This document shows, piece by piece, positions 1 to 11,309 of a stretch of 64,000 nucleotides of DNA. Positions within the stretch are counted from its first letter, which is position 1, and every line of letters starts with the position of its first letter. The stretch covers positions 25,964,098-26,028,097 of the forward strand of contig OX388318.1 in the NCBI GenBank assembly GCA_947579605.1, in the 5' to 3' direction. Under the pieces are notes generated by a model. That model did no database searches and had not been told where the DNA came from. It saw nothing but the letters and a program-made list of their open reading frames with translations. Made by a program: the position numbers and the translations under genes. The DNA is from Athripsodes cinereus (lineage: Eukaryota > Arthropoda > Insecta > Trichoptera > Leptoceridae).

Positions 1-984
1 ATGAATGCAAGGAATTGAGAAATGTTATTTCGATCACTTCGCCTAGAGAAAGATTGGCTGCTCTCGATGATTTATAGACAACTCTCTGTAGTTTAAGGAG
101 CATTTAAAAAGGTTTTTTCTTTAAATAAACCACTCGCATTAATTTTGGTGGTTCGTAGAGGAGGTCATAGATTTTTTGCAATCTAACTTCGGCAGTAATT
201 TTCTTACATTTTTACTATAAGATTGTTTGCTGGTTGGATTGAGCAATTTTCAACCTAAATTTTATGCTTAATTGTTATAATGTCTTGGATGAAAAGTGAG
301 TAATTTTATTTCTCAAAATATATTTACTTTTAGATAAATTTTGAGTTGAAAAGTGTCATAAAAATATGAATTGAAGAGAGGAATACCCCAATGTTTAACT
401 TAGGGCCCACATTTTTTTTAATTGTGTTTGAGCCAAACACATTGTATTTATCTTTTTTTACGCTTTTACTATAGGAGTGAAGTAAGGTGACTTATTGATT
501 TCTTTTATGCTATTTATAATATGGAAACTGTGCATAGATTATAGAGAAAAAGTATTTGAACGTGCAATCTATTATTAACATTGTATGTATTACGTTGTAA
601 TTAAAACTATTGATAAGATTATTTAATTTTACAAATACTCAATATGCATTAATAATTTTAACTTATGGTGCTCAATAATCTATGAAATGTAAATAATTAA
701 GTTTACTAAAAAAGTTTTCAAATAAAACAGTTGAATAATATAAATGATTGTTTTTATTTCATGAAATAAATATTAACAGAAATTTTTAGTGAATTGATTT
801 TTCATCGTTTTTAAACCCTTGTCGGGGAAAGTGTAAAAATCTTCTTTCCAGTTTTGAAAGAGCATCCAGTTGTTTGCTGGCTTATGTTATCATTACCTCT
901 GCACTTATTGAAGGAAAGTTTGCTACTGATACCGCATACTCCATAAAAGTTTGGCAAAAGATGAAAAAAGGTTAATTATTTTGT
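1..984. other. AT-rich DNA, no gene recognised
   Basis: No long reading frame, splice-supported exon, RNA gene or clear repeat end is visible here. It is probably old intergenic or intronic DNA. Confidence 0.5.
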
Positions 985-1205
985 AAGGCAGATGTTGTGG
1001 TGAGGAGGTTAACGCCCGGTCCCGGGTTCGATTCCCGGTCAGGACGAAATTAAAAATTACCTATTCTATATTTTGCTGGATCTAGGAATTACATGTATGT
1101 ATATCTGTTTAGTGGACTGGATAGGGGTATTTATCATTTGTAACTATGATATAAGATTCATATCAGAGTTTGGGACTAGCTCGATCTGTGTGATTTTTTT
1201 CAAGT
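985..1205 (+). repeat. tRNA-derived SINE (family S4)
   Basis: A GC-richer head contains a perfect RNA polymerase III B-box, GGTTCGATTCC at 1025-1035, inside a short T-arm-like hairpin (CCCGG...CCGGT). A unique-looking body follows, ending in a stretch with the words GACTAGCTCGATCTGTGTGA. The same terminal stretch recurs at 59095-59150, which shows this is a dispersed family. The 5' end is truncated, as no full A-box or acceptor stem is seen, so it is not a functional tRNA gene. Confidence 0.6.
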
Positions 1206-1902
1206 ATTAAGTTATTGCTGAACCACATAAAATTATAAATTAAGCCATTACGAGTCTAACGTTACTACAAAATAAGTCAAAATGATGTCAAAAGCGTGGC
1301 TCTAATTATTGGCGCTAGTTCACGATAGCCTGATTTTGTAGGGTCTCAGGTTTTCGATCGGGAATCTCAGATTTGAACCTCACTGCTGCATATTGCTTCT
1401 TGTGAAGTTGTTTGGAATATATTTATGTTTCTCTTTACAAAAAATACTGAATTATTTTTAAAAATATGGTCACATCACAATATCATCTATTTTTTCTATA
1501 AACTGTATGAAGATTCAATATAGTGTTGTGTAGCGCCCTCTTGCGATATTGTAAGACTGTTACTATAGTAAAACCTGATTTCATAGGAGCATTAATCTCG
1601 TAGATCTACAGTAGAAACGGCATTTCAAAGTCGCAAACTAGCATTCTCACAACTCTCGACTGTATTATACTTATATGATTTTCTCAAATAATACTACAAT
1701 TTCTATGAACTATTTCTCTAGATGGCTCTGTTGTTCACTCTAGTGTGAGTTTTACGTTACCGTATATACCTAGTATCTAACTGAAATAACGTAACTTTGA
1801 AGTCATAAGTAATGTTTTTACTAGTGGCGCTGGTAAGAACACTTTTTGAGGTTTTATTGTTCTAATTGTGTAATTAATAGAACGTTTGACATTGTAGATA
1901 AT
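1206..1902. other. AT-rich DNA, no gene recognised
   Basis: No supported coding region. Around 1320-1390 there is a vaguely tRNA-like string (GATTTGAACCTC on the plus strand), too degraded to call. Confidence 0.4.
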
Positions 1903-1910
1903 TTTTTTTA

Positions 1911-1968
1911 AAGATATAGGTATCTGGGTTTTGTTATAAACCCAAATACAACCTTATACACCTTTTTA
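1911..1968 (-). repeat. SINE S1, 3' end fragment
   Basis: The complementary strand reads AAGGTGTATAAGGTTG followed by TATTTGGGTTTATAAC and the CCCAGATA box. This is the 3' body of the SINE found full length at 53893-54063 and 56365-56532. The tRNA-like head is missing. Confidence 0.75.
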
Positions 1969-2129
1969 TTTAACTATGATATTATTTGTAATTTTTGATG
2001 AACATTATACGTATGACAGGTCCAAGTACCCTCATAATAAGGGCATATAAACATTAAAAATAAATAAATTCATGTTTAATTTGACATATAATTTTATATG
2101 ATTATCATAAGCAATTGGTCTTCTGGTTA

Positions 2130-2585
2130 CCTCACTGACCGAAGAAGGACGAAAGTGGAATAAATGCTGTCGAGATGCGTTCACTGAGAAGAATGGTTGG
2201 TAAAACATTGCGGGATAGAGTGAAGAATGACGATATCAGGAGAATGAACGGATGTGAGAGGAGTGGCGTGGACAAAATGCGTGTAAACAAGTTACGATGG
2301 TTTGGACATGTTAAGCGAATGCACGATGAAAGGATGACGAAGAGGATGTATTTATCTGAATGAGGAGGTGTGAGGAAGCGCGAACGACTAAAAACCACGT
2401 GGCTTGATCACATGGGTCAAATTCTTAAGGACGGCTGCGTGTTGAGTAAGAGAAATCGGCGAACATGTATGAGAAACTGGATGAATGTACAGGAAGCGAA
2501 TGAAGTGTGTAAGGATAGATCTATATGGCGTTCCGTTCTCTCTGCCTACCACACCTGGGACACGGCGTGAGGGTCTAGTATAGTA
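2130..2585 (+). pseudogene. LINE-A reverse transcriptase C-terminus, degraded
   Basis: This is the 3' end of a non-LTR retrotransposon polyprotein. In shifting frames the translation contains KLRWFGHVKRM, RLKTTWLDHMGQILKDG and the terminal WRSVLSAYHTWDTA before a stop. It aligns along its length with the copies at 12215-12740 and 18600-18990. The conceptual frame is broken between the KRMYLSE and RKRERLK blocks by an in-frame stop. It lacks the polymerase domain, so it is a 5'-truncated dead copy. Only family-level assignment (non-LTR retrotransposon) is safe. Confidence 0.8.
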
Positions 2586-2706
2586 CAGTACCTCACTTGT
2601 AGGAGATGTAGTGATGGTATAGACAGATACCTACCTTTTACAGGACACTCGAAAGCTTACGGAAAATAGTGGAACACCAATTCTTTGCCGGGTGCACCGC
2701 AGATAA
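2586..2706. repeat. RepA fragments in opposite orientations
   Basis: Positions 2590-2620 carry the RepA 3' end on the plus strand (CACTTGTAGGAGATGTAGTG then ATGGTATAG). Positions 2633-2706 carry the RepA 5' end on the minus strand (reverse complement of GTAAGCTTTCGAGTGTCCTG and flanks). The two abut the LINE-A tail directly, as also happens at 18545-18600. Confidence 0.7.
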
Positions 2707-2709
2707 AAT

Positions 2710-3145
2710 TATTATTAAGTTATTAAATTGCTCATGCAATGTTTTGCAACTACCTTACATATGTACGTACAATAAGTGAGCACACATTTTGCTGTCTTGC
2801 ATGTGAAGATGCAATGAAGATGTAATCTATGACATATTTATGTAACCTGTACTGTATGTAGTGTGTAGTGTGTAGTGTGCCATGTCATAGTTACATGTGT
2901 TCCTGATATACTAATAATCATTTTCTGTCAAACACACCTGACTTACAATCGTAATGACTGTTTATTGTTATTAAAATACATTTAAATGATGTAAATGGTG
3001 AATATGTTTTGAAATATAACTTTCAATATACGTTCGTTTCGTGTGTTTCAAGTTGCTGTAACTGAGAGGAGAAGTCTAGTAGAAAGTCACAAAATGTCGC
3101 GTATTTGTGTTGAAAGCTTTGGTTGCGAAAGAGTGCCCAAAAGTC
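2710..3145. other. AT-rich DNA, no gene recognised
   Basis: Contains a short GTGTAGT microrepeat near 2860-2880 but no supported gene. Confidence 0.4.
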
Positions 3146-3147
3146 CA

Positions 3148-3362
3148 GCAGGGTTACTCTTGACAAAACTAAACACGATCTTAATCTAGTCTTGATCTTG
3201 ATCATACGACGCACGAAGGGACTATGGTCAAAAACACCGCGCTACCGCTAACGCGCGATCGGTTTGCGTGTATTTTTGGCCAATAGTCACTTCGTGCGTC
3301 GTATGATCAAGATCAAGACTAGATTAAGATCGTGTTTAGTTTTGTCAAGAGTAGCCCTGCAG
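3148..3362. mobile_element. Foldback MITE, about 215 bp
   Basis: Two arms of about 73 bp form a near-perfect inverted repeat: 3148-3220, containing TCATACGACGCACGAAG, and its reverse complement at about 3289-3362. The loop of roughly 65 bp is unusually GC-rich and contains CGCGCTACCGCTAACGCGCG. There is no coding capacity. The arms differ at only a few positions (for example GGGTT against GGGCT), so the element is either young or conserved by gene conversion. The family is not recognised. Confidence 0.8.
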
Positions 3363-3539
3363 GAACAAGCGATAAACAGAGATATCTGGAAGAAGTGTAT
3401 AAGTGCTATGAATTTCCTACTTGACTAGGATAAAGAAGATGTATGAGTTCATTCGCTGTATCGGTGTTTATATACATTGGTACTTAGTAGAATTCCATAA
3501 CGAATTTAAAAAAAAAACTTTGTAGTGAGATGTAGACCA

Positions 3540-3925
3540 TCGGGAAGAGTCAAAGAAGACGTTTGGTTGCCTTTGAAATGTGGTGCTACAGATGCATGAT
3601 GAAGGTCCATTGGTCAGAACATATCGAAAACGACTAGATGTTGAACCAAGTTAGCGAAAGAAGGCAACACCATAAAAAGATGAGCTAACAACAAGCAAAC
3701 TGGATTGGTCACAATATCTGGCACTCAGACCTACTCATTACCATCGCGGAGGCACGATCGAAAGCCGGAATTATAGAAGCCGACCAAAAGATGCTTACAT
3801 GGAACAAGTGATGGAGGTGTGCTGTAGCAGATACGTAGAATTAAAAAGACTGGCAGAAGATAGGGAGGAATGGAGAAAAAAAACGAAGGTTGTTGCATAT
3901 CATTCCAACGAACCATGTATATATT
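3540..3925 (+). pseudogene. RTE/I-like LINE C-terminal remnant
   Basis: The translation gives RRRLVAFEMWCYRCMM, then after frame breaks ITIAEARSKAGIIEADQK and YVELKRLAEDREEWRKKTK before the 3' end. The F-E-M-W-x-Y-R-x-M block is characteristic of the region after the reverse transcriptase in RTE- and I-type LINEs. Several stops and frameshifts show it is dead. A related terminal stretch, YMELKRLAENREEWRNKSK, occurs at 27262-27420. Confidence 0.75.
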
Positions 3926-4028
3926 CCACATTAATTATTTAGCAACAATTTATTGTTCTACTCGATAGGAACCATGTATATATTCCACATTAATTATTTA
4001 GCAACAATTTATTGTTCTACTCGATACG
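3911..4028. repeat. 59-bp tandem duplication (two units)
   Basis: Two almost identical copies start at 3911 and 3970, each beginning AACCATGTATATATTCCACA and ending in CTACTCGATA. Only the last base or two differ, so the duplication is recent. It joins the end of the LINE remnant to the CR1-like tail that follows. Confidence 0.9.
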
Positions 4029-4037
4029 ATTTTTATA

Positions 4038-4100
4038 CGATATACGGCGCCCTTGAGGTCATGTTATGAGTAAACGGCGCTTTACAAATTGTCCATATAT
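4038..4100 (+). repeat. CR1-like LINE 3' tail
   Basis: Carries GGCGCCCTTGAGGTCATG then AACGGCGCTTTACAAATTGT. This is the 3' terminal sequence of the LINE whose coding end is at 39373-39987. An essentially identical piece occurs at 27853-27905. Confidence 0.7.
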
Positions 4101-5860
4101 TCTACTCCAAGATATAACATAAGAAATAAAGAACCATTTTCTCGAGGACTTTAATAAATTTAATTATAAACTAACTTATCAGCGATTCATGAAAAAGTTC
4201 ACTTTAAAAGTTCCGTCAGTGCTGAGCTGACAATCAACAACAATTTATTGAATATATTTAAAAAGAAAAAATAAAATGCCGCCGAGTACCTTGTCAGTAG
4301 TAGTAAGTAAAAACTCTACAACAGATAACTTCATTCAATCAATATGATAACAAAGCTCACACCTCTGTTGTATGAGAAGTCATCAATAACATCATTTATC
4401 AAATAATCGTCCCACGCGGTAACCAAAATATCAATTAATTATCAGCTGTTTAATCTGCCAATAATATCACAACAATAATATATCTGAGCATTTGCATCAA
4501 ATCAATAATATGATCAACTTTTGAACGTTGTTCGCACGGTTCGATTTGAATAAAAGTAAACATAAGCGAATTGAATCGTTTTGTTAAAAAAAAACATTGA
4601 AATTGATGATCAAAAGCGATTAATCAATCGATCTGTAATATTTTATTGTTTTTTTTTTGTGTTTAATGATAATTTGTTGTATGTGAGGTTATCCATCTTA
4701 ATGCTCTTATTAGTGCTTGCTTGTGTGATCGTCGATCAACAAACTAACTCCTTCGCAGTTGATAAAGGCGATCTTGCTGACATCTATATTTGTCATAATA
4801 TTTTTATAATGGTTTTCTTTGTATTAGTTACAGAATTATTAATTTGATTACTGAGATTTCGTTTAAAAAAGGCACTGTGTAGATTTTTCAATTTATTTAG
4901 AACTCAGATTTATCTCTTATTCCAAATTTGAATCTGCTTGCTAATATTAAAAATATTCGCTTTCTATTGTACTTCGTTAAATTGTGTTGAACAACTAAAT
5001 ATAAATGTTGATCAATCAAGGTTGAATCATAAATTACCATTGTATTGATGTGTTGATCTAGTCGTAAATTAATTGATCTGTCAATCTTAAAAAGAAACAT
5101 CAATTCAGATTGTTATCAATGCCCAAATTTGCAACACCTCTTTGTAATTATCCATAGCGAATAAGACGCTATTAGCAAAACGTTTATATGGACTTCAATC
5201 AATTAAAATCATTGAATAGTAGGTATTACATCGGATCAAAATATTATGTAGTTCAAAAAAACATTTTAACGAGTTATTCTTATTTCACGCCAGATTATGT
5301 TGCGATTATCTTAGATTTGTAGTACCTACATCTCAAGCCATGTCATTTTCAAGTTGTTCGAAGTCTTTCATACTTTTTCTGCCAACAATTGCTGAAGATA
5401 CAAAATAGGATATACAAAATAATCTTTACTTAGAAATCAATTAAGTTAAGATCTAAAACCTGTCATCATATTATTTTCTTTAGATACTGGTTCTATCATA
5501 AAGCTAACTGTGTTATACCCAAGCTTCATTTCAGACACAAGACATAATATTATGTAATATTATCTCTGTACTCCTATACGCAGATTCAATTAATATTTAG
5601 ACATATTTATTTAAAATCCACTTATAACGACGCACTATATCATTTATAACATGCGTTATTAAGATGTGCATTGGTAAATTGAATTACGAAAACAAATTCC
5701 TTGCAGGTTATAGGGAAATATGTAAGTAATAAATTGAGATATTTGCTTGTAGGTACGTAGGTAGTTGTGAGACATATTTTCTTATAGGTATTAGGAATAG
5801 ATATAATATTTGAAACCGTTTAAAATGTTTTCAGATTATTATTATTATTATTATTACTGA
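4101..5860. other. AT-rich DNA, no gene recognised
   Basis: Short open frames (such as 4581-4847) lack splice context or recognisable sequence. The region is unusually rich in ATTGAT/ATCAAT words. A (TTA)n microsatellite occupies about 5836-5859. Confidence 0.5.
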
Positions 5861-5950
5861 CAATAAGACGATTCTTACAAGGATCATTACAGCTGAAGGC
5901 CAATGCGATCCCAGAAGAAAACATTAAACAATATCCGAACGATAACACAA

Positions 5951-6427
5951 CTACAATATATCCTCGATTTTCCTTATAAATTCTGCATACGTCACGTTGA
6001 AGATATCAACTTCTCCAGCCAGACCATTAAACATTTGAATAGCTTTTCCCACTGGGGAGTTTGCCAATATGTTTGTTCGGCTTTGAGGCTGGTAAAAAAA
6101 ATCCTGATGCCGAGAACGTCCATATGCATCGGGAACATATATAATGAATTTTTCTAGTATTATTGGATTAAATATGATACCGTTGAGTAGCTTAAAAAAG
6201 TGACGAGCACAGAATAAATCTCGGCGATGTTCTAAAGTATTATAGCCAAGGCAACCCATTACGAATGAAGATGGAAACAGGTAGGGATAATATCCATATA
6301 TTTTCCAATAGAGCGACCTTAAAAATCTTCTTTGTACTTTTTCTACCATTAAAACATACGTGTCTTCCGATGGACACCAAATAATCGAACCTGACTCCAG
6401 AACACTCCGAACCAATGACTCATACAA
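5951..6427 (-). pseudogene. Non-LTR retrotransposon RT C-terminus
   Basis: An open stretch of 158 codons begins MYESLVRSVLESGSIIWCPS and contains VEKVQRRFLRSLYWK. These are the conserved thumb/post-RT motifs (Y-x-S-L-V-R-S-x-L-E-x-G-S-x-x-W and x-E-x-x-Q-R-R-F-L-R) of Jockey/CR1-like LINEs. The same region in the intact LINE at 49970-50110 reads LYKSLVRSQLEYNSPIW. The catalytic palm motifs are missing, so this is a 5'-truncated copy, though its remaining frame is open. Confidence 0.85.
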
Positions 6428-6444
6428 AAGCTTTAACGTGTTTG

Positions 6445-6570
6445 GATTTTGAAAGTTTATAATTTATGAAAATTATAAAATAGTAAAATTGAAAACACTG
6501 TTGACTTTCACATGATTGATTTATTAAAATTCTAAGCTTATCGGACATACATCCATCTTCAGTTATAATT
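6445..6570 (-). mobile_element. Penelope-like 3' end with hammerhead-like core
   Basis: On the minus strand CTGAAGA (6556-6562 in window coordinates) is followed by GGA...UCC and GATAAGC, then an AT-rich stretch with AATAAA and CAGTGTTTTC. CTGAAGA fits the hammerhead core CUGANGA, but the GAAA box is altered to GATAA. I infer a solo terminal repeat of a Penelope-like element; no reverse transcriptase or GIY-YIG frame is nearby. Confidence 0.45.
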
Positions 6571-6683
6571 ACTTACAACCAATGTTATATAAACACTAAT
6601 AGGTATGTAAATTTAACACATGAAGCTACCATATAAAGCTTAGAAATCACAACAAAGGATCTAACTAAGAAACATCGATCCAC

Positions 6684-6935
6684 TTTATTATTATTATTGG
6701 ACAAAATTAAAGTGTCGATTACGTGCCAGAGCACCTCAAGGACACTTATACAATTCATCAATCCTAGGACATTATATCCATGTCATATTATAAATATAAA
6801 TAAATACATATATTAAATGAGAATCTCGGATACATAAAGGTGTCCACGTCAGAAGTTACATATATTATATTATTTTAAATATTTAGGATACAATATGTAT
6901 TCACGTGAATATTTGCTACTGCATTGAATATAAAA
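6684..6935 (+). repeat. RepB interspersed repeat
   Basis: About 245 bp starting (TTA)n then GGACAAAATTAAAGTGTC and containing CTCAAGGACACTTATACAAT, GAGAATCTCGGATACATAAA and GTGTCCACGTCAGAAGTTA. A second long copy is at 15797-16040 and a partial copy on the minus strand at 18268-18380. No coding potential is seen. The origin (LINE tail or SINE) is not recognised. Confidence 0.75.
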
Positions 6936-8680
6936 TAAGTTAAATATTATTTATTTTTCGTGTCGAAACCCAGAAAACCAGTCAAACTGATCTCCAGTAC
7001 CGTGCGAAACTCACAACACTTGAAGATGCGTAAAATATTGAACAGCTAGAGGTAATTTTATCAAATAAATCTACAAAGTATTTATTATGTAATTACATTT
7101 GATTAAAATAATTTAATTATTTTGCTGACAACATTGTACACATCTGGTTAATAATAGTGGGTTCTAGACAGCCAAGTTTTAAATTATTATTACAAAAATG
7201 TCTGTTGTTTTTTATTTATTTATTTTGAAATCGAGTTTATGTAGGCATTTCAATAACGTGACTGTATTGGCGTTCCATTATCATTAACAAATCATAATAA
7301 TCATTACAATACTCGAAACAGTTTCAATTCTTCGCATTGTTGATGAGAGGAACAAAAAGTGTGAACTACACGGCATACACAAAATGTCATCTTATGTTGC
7401 TTACTGTACTGTAACTATGTGTGTATGTTTGTACCTATATAGCTGTAGTGCATACTCACGTAAGGCGGCCTATAAATTTTACAACGCTAATTAAAAGGAC
7501 ATTTCAAACATCTGAACACCTTGTACTTACGCAGTGGCAGCTCGTTAAAATATTACAAAAAATAATTTAATTTATTATAAAAAAATACGTATCCGATTAA
7601 ACCCTTCACAGAAATATTTTATAATTAATGTTCCATGACTATTTTGTTGATTATATTTTATTTAAATACTTTCAGTCATTTAATTTTTTTGAGACTTAAA
7701 TACTTTCATTCATGTAATTTTTTTGAGACTTAAACGGTAATAGATCTAAACTATATAAAAACAACTTAGAAATCAATACAACGTTTAGACAATAAATATA
7801 AATAAAAAGAGCACATTTATAAAAAAACGTTTTATTTGTGGTTTTATTTCATTTCCTAACCTTTTTTAAGATAATTAGATTTATGTATTTACTATTATTT
7901 TTGAATTATAATTCTATATTGAACGCTACTGATTCATCTGAATTTAAACCATTTTTAGTATTCCACACACATAACACCATAAACATTAATATTCAAAATT
8001 CCACTTACCAAATATCAAAATTGGGCAAAATATTCTACAGGTTTCAATGAAGGACATTAAAATTATAACATCGTAGTGCGCACACTTCTCATTAAGGGAT
8101 ATTTAATTATTTCGTAAAACCATTTTTGGGATAAGGAAGAATCAAATGTCATATATTTTCTTACAAATCGTTTACTATATTATTATTGTTATAAATCAAA
8201 CTGTAACGAAGAGAAACAAAAGAAACGATTAGTAAAACAAAAGAGATTTATCTGTCGTCACATCACTGGTGTCACTGATGGTCTTGTTCACTTATAAGGT
8301 CATTCGATAAAGATCTCTGGTAAAAGCGTTCAATTTAAAAGGAAATCAGTGTGACATAACAAATGTGACGTAATAAAAATAATTGAAAAGGCATCCAAGA
8401 TAAAAAAAAATGTGGAAGTGTTTTGTAAAGCTTGATGTATTTTAAAAGATTTCGTTCTTTGTCGTCAATTATATTGGCATGTATTTTTTCATTTTCTTTA
8501 AAAATATACTTTTAAGGTTACTCGTATTTTTATGAACAAAAAGAAATTTTAATTTCGGTATAATTAAGACTCAGATCACTTCCTCAAATAAATACTAATG
8601 AAAAAGAACCATGCATGTATTTTGGTCATGATTGTCCCATAAAAGAGATGAGTGGAGAAAAGAGAGCTCATAAAATAATA
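6936..8680. other. AT-rich DNA, no gene recognised
   Basis: No supported gene. A 34-bp tandem duplication (7667-7700 and 7701-7734, unit containing TTTTTTTGAGACTTAAA) is the only discrete structure noted. Confidence 0.5.
7667..7734. repeat. 34-bp tandem duplication
   Basis: Two adjacent units start at 7667 and 7701; each carries TACTTTCA, TCAT and TAATTTTTTTGAGACTTAAA with two mismatches between them. Confidence 0.85.
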
Positions 8681-8763
8681 AGCCTTTAGCTTAGTGTGAA
8701 AGGTGTATAAGGTTGTATTTGGGTTTATAACAACCCAGATAAATCTATAAGGCATAAAGATAT
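8681..8763 (+). repeat. SINE S1, 3' half
   Basis: Contains CTTAGTGTGAAAGGTGTATA and TTGGGTTTATAACAACCCAG, matching the 3' half of the full copies at 53893 and 56532. The tRNA-like head is absent. Confidence 0.8.
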
Positions 8764-9955
8764 GGAAAATGGGCGTCTTTTAAAAAATACATTAATTTAT
8801 GCATAGTTGCCCAAACAACGTGAAAATGTTGTAATTATTGAATATTTCGAACTTAATCCATGTTGGAGTGTTTCAGAACTTTTTTAGTTCTGACTTTTCA
8901 GGATGAAAATTGATTCTCATAAGTATCATGCCACCAGAACAAGATTTATACTAAATATTTTGAAGATCTTCAGGCTTAAGGCAAGTTTTTTAGATAATAA
9001 ATAAGAGATCTCCCTATTATATAATTCGTAGCTTTAATTATTGGCGTAAGCTGAGTTTTGAATCGTCCTAAATTTTCTTTAAATAAATGATCAAATTATC
9101 ATAATTTAAAACGTTTTAGAGGGGCAAATCATCCCCAATTAATATAATAAAATCTCATCACTACACAGAATATAATAAAATATACTGTAAAAAAATTCTC
9201 TACGCCTCTGTGTTCTTTACATGAAGAGTTAAACGTAGGTACAAGTCATCGTTGGTACGGGCATCCTCTGAGCTACAAGGTGATTGTATGATAACTATTA
9301 CATCAACAGCAGATAAAACAACTTTGATAGCACCATCTATCGTGATTCCATAATAGCTTCTACTATGTAGTATCAAAGCATGCCACCCACGCGATTCTCT
9401 GCTCTCCGGATACTGTTGTATGAGATTTCTGAATACAGTATAGCTTATAACCAACTGTCAAACTGACAGTTACAAAATAATTTCTCAAATAATCTTGATG
9501 AAATAAAATATTATATTCTCTATTATTTATAAGGTTTTCTTCTGTATCTTGACATGCCACCCTCGAAACGTTATGGACTCCGGATAATTTGGCATTAAAA
9601 CAAACAAAATTTCAATAGTAACCGTTCCACTCCTTGCGGAGAAATAAAATAGGTAGTAGGTCTTTCATTATTTTCTGTTAGTTTTCGGATGTACCTACTG
9701 TAAAAGATTTCTTAGTGTATTATGTAGAAATAGGGTTATGCCTTTTAGTAGTCCATCCACCATTCAGCGACGAGGCAAGCTATCCATTAAATGATTATTT
9801 TTATAACACGATCAGAACAATAAAATTAATAATTAGAGAATGAAGTTAAATAAAATTCAGAATGGAAATAGCTAGAATCTGCATTCAGTGAAGTGAGACT
9901 TGTAATGACAACTTTAAACTAAAACTTTTCCAGAGAATGATCAAGTGTTATATTT
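8764..9955. other. AT-rich DNA, no gene recognised
   Basis: Open frames near 9200-9560 show no recognisable domain. Two similar strings, CATGCCACCC...CTCCGGATA at about 9379-9414 and 9552-9587, look like a degraded direct duplication. Confidence 0.4.
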
Positions 9956-9959
9956 GGTC

Positions 9960-10420
9960 TATTTTGTCGTACGAATTAGAAGGGTGACTCTGAAAGCGAT
10001 GAATAGATTGGAAGCGTTCCAGGTGTGGATATATGTACAGAAGAATGTTGCGCATTCCTTGTACAGACCTAGTATAAAAAACAGAGGTTTTAGGTAGAAC
10101 TATTGCCAATATAGAACTTCTGAGGGGTGTCCAATTTTGAAAGGCTTGGTATCTGGATCACATTTTGTGGAATTAAAAAAATACCCTAACCAATAATACA
10201 AGGCAGGATCGAGGGCAGACGAGGAGTTGACAGAAGACAGGTTTTAAGGCTGCGTAATATTTTAGATTAGACCGGAATACGTTGAATGGAGGGGTTGTTC
10301 CGGGTTGCGCGGGACAGAGAGACAGAGACCTTCTTTCTCCATAGTGATTGCCAACGTCGGAGGGACCTGAACGAGTCTGTCGAGTGTCGTAACTCGAAGA
10401 AGAAAAAGAGAGTTTTAACA
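9960..10420 (+). pseudogene. RTE/I-like LINE C-terminal remnant
   Basis: The translation yields MNRLEAFQVWIYRRMLRIPC, the hallmark post-RT block of RTE/I-type LINEs. After several frame breaks it reads words like RGQTRS and VARDRETE (family: GRRGxGRRxxSWLxNI ... xARDREx). At least four stops or frameshifts make it a dead copy. Base composition is GC-richer than the surroundings, typical of LINE coding DNA here. Confidence 0.8.
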
Positions 10421-10424
10421 TACA

Positions 10425-10720
10425 GATCAATAGCTCCATGCCACGATACAAAAAAAAGTACGTACCTATCTAATTTTCGCACAAAAATTGATGGTATATT
10501 ATTTATCATTTCTTGAAGAGAAAAAACTATAATGGGACCTCCGGATCGCTTGATAAAGACATTATATACAATTAATATGGCTAGAGGCTGTAATCAACAA
10601 TTTGCCACACCATTAATGCAGTAGCCGGCATGCATTAGGTAGGTTGATAATATGTATTCAGAAGCTGATATATCTATTATTAAGTTGTTGCATAATTTAC
10701 ACGAATATCAACACAAATCA
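10425..10720. other. No gene recognised
   Basis: The short frame across 10286-10516 is a shadow of the LINE remnant. Nothing further is recognised. Confidence 0.35.
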
Positions 10721-10980
10721 GTGGCGTAGGTAGGGTCATCTGCGCCCGGGGACAAAGTCTACGCCCCTTCTTGGAGTCCCCAAGAAATTTTTGAAATTTT
10801 ACAGTTTATATTGTTCATTTTCGAAGCATGAAGCATTATGAAGAATAATATTTAAACCCGAACTGATCTTTGTTAAAAAAAAACCCCATCAGCAATCCTG
10901 CATTGCGGATGTGTCATTTTGTTTATGAGTAGAATGGCGCCCCTTAATGCTCAATTGGGGCGCCAAAATCGTGTTTGCCA
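10721..10980 (+). mobile_element. Possible hAT-type element end
   Basis: Starts with CAGTGGCGTAGGTAGGGTC, a terminus typical of hAT-like elements (CAGNGGCGTA), and contains GGCGCCCCTTAATGCTCAAT then GGGGCGCC. No matching right inverted terminus or target duplication was found, because RepA follows directly. It is therefore a truncated candidate only. Confidence 0.35.
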
Positions 10981-11005
10981 ACTGGGTTGGCAAAAAAGAA
11001 TGACA

Positions 11006-11165
11006 CTTAAAATCAGCGATTAGGTTTGCCACTTATCCTGAATGTTTTATTTTTAATTGGCACGCAGAAGACAACTTGCATGTTTATTATATGCAGCTGG
11101 TCTGTTGGCTACCCCTCTTGTGAGATATACCGTGATGCTGATGGTACAGTAGTTGCAGTATTTAT
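11006..11165 (+). repeat. RepA copy, 3' two thirds
   Basis: Contains AATCAGCGATTAGGTTTGCC, CACTTATCCTGAATGTTTT, the CATGTTTATTATATGCAGCT block, and the RepA 3' end as CTCTTGTGAGATATACCGTG. The 5' third is missing. Confidence 0.8.
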
Positions 11166-11309
11166 TCTTATCTCTAAAGGCCACAAAACGGCGGAACCTA
11201 AAAAACGAATTGCCTAGTTATTATTATTACCTATCTATTCATGGAATTAAATTATACCCATCTATCTTTACCCTCACGCCGTCTTCAAGCTGTCTTCTCT
11301 GTGCCAGCA

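Noticed and set aside
1015..1050. Possible tRNA gene (perfect B-box)
   Set aside because: No acceptor or D-arm upstream and the downstream body is shared with another locus, so it is a SINE fragment.
4581..4847. 88-codon frame with hydrophobic segments
   Set aside because: AT-rich DNA readily encodes Phe/Leu/Ile stretches; no splice sites, promoter or known motif supports it.
6660..6935. RepB considered as a structured non-coding RNA gene
   Set aside because: Multiple copies, one inserted into RepA, indicate a mobile repeat rather than a single-copy RNA gene.
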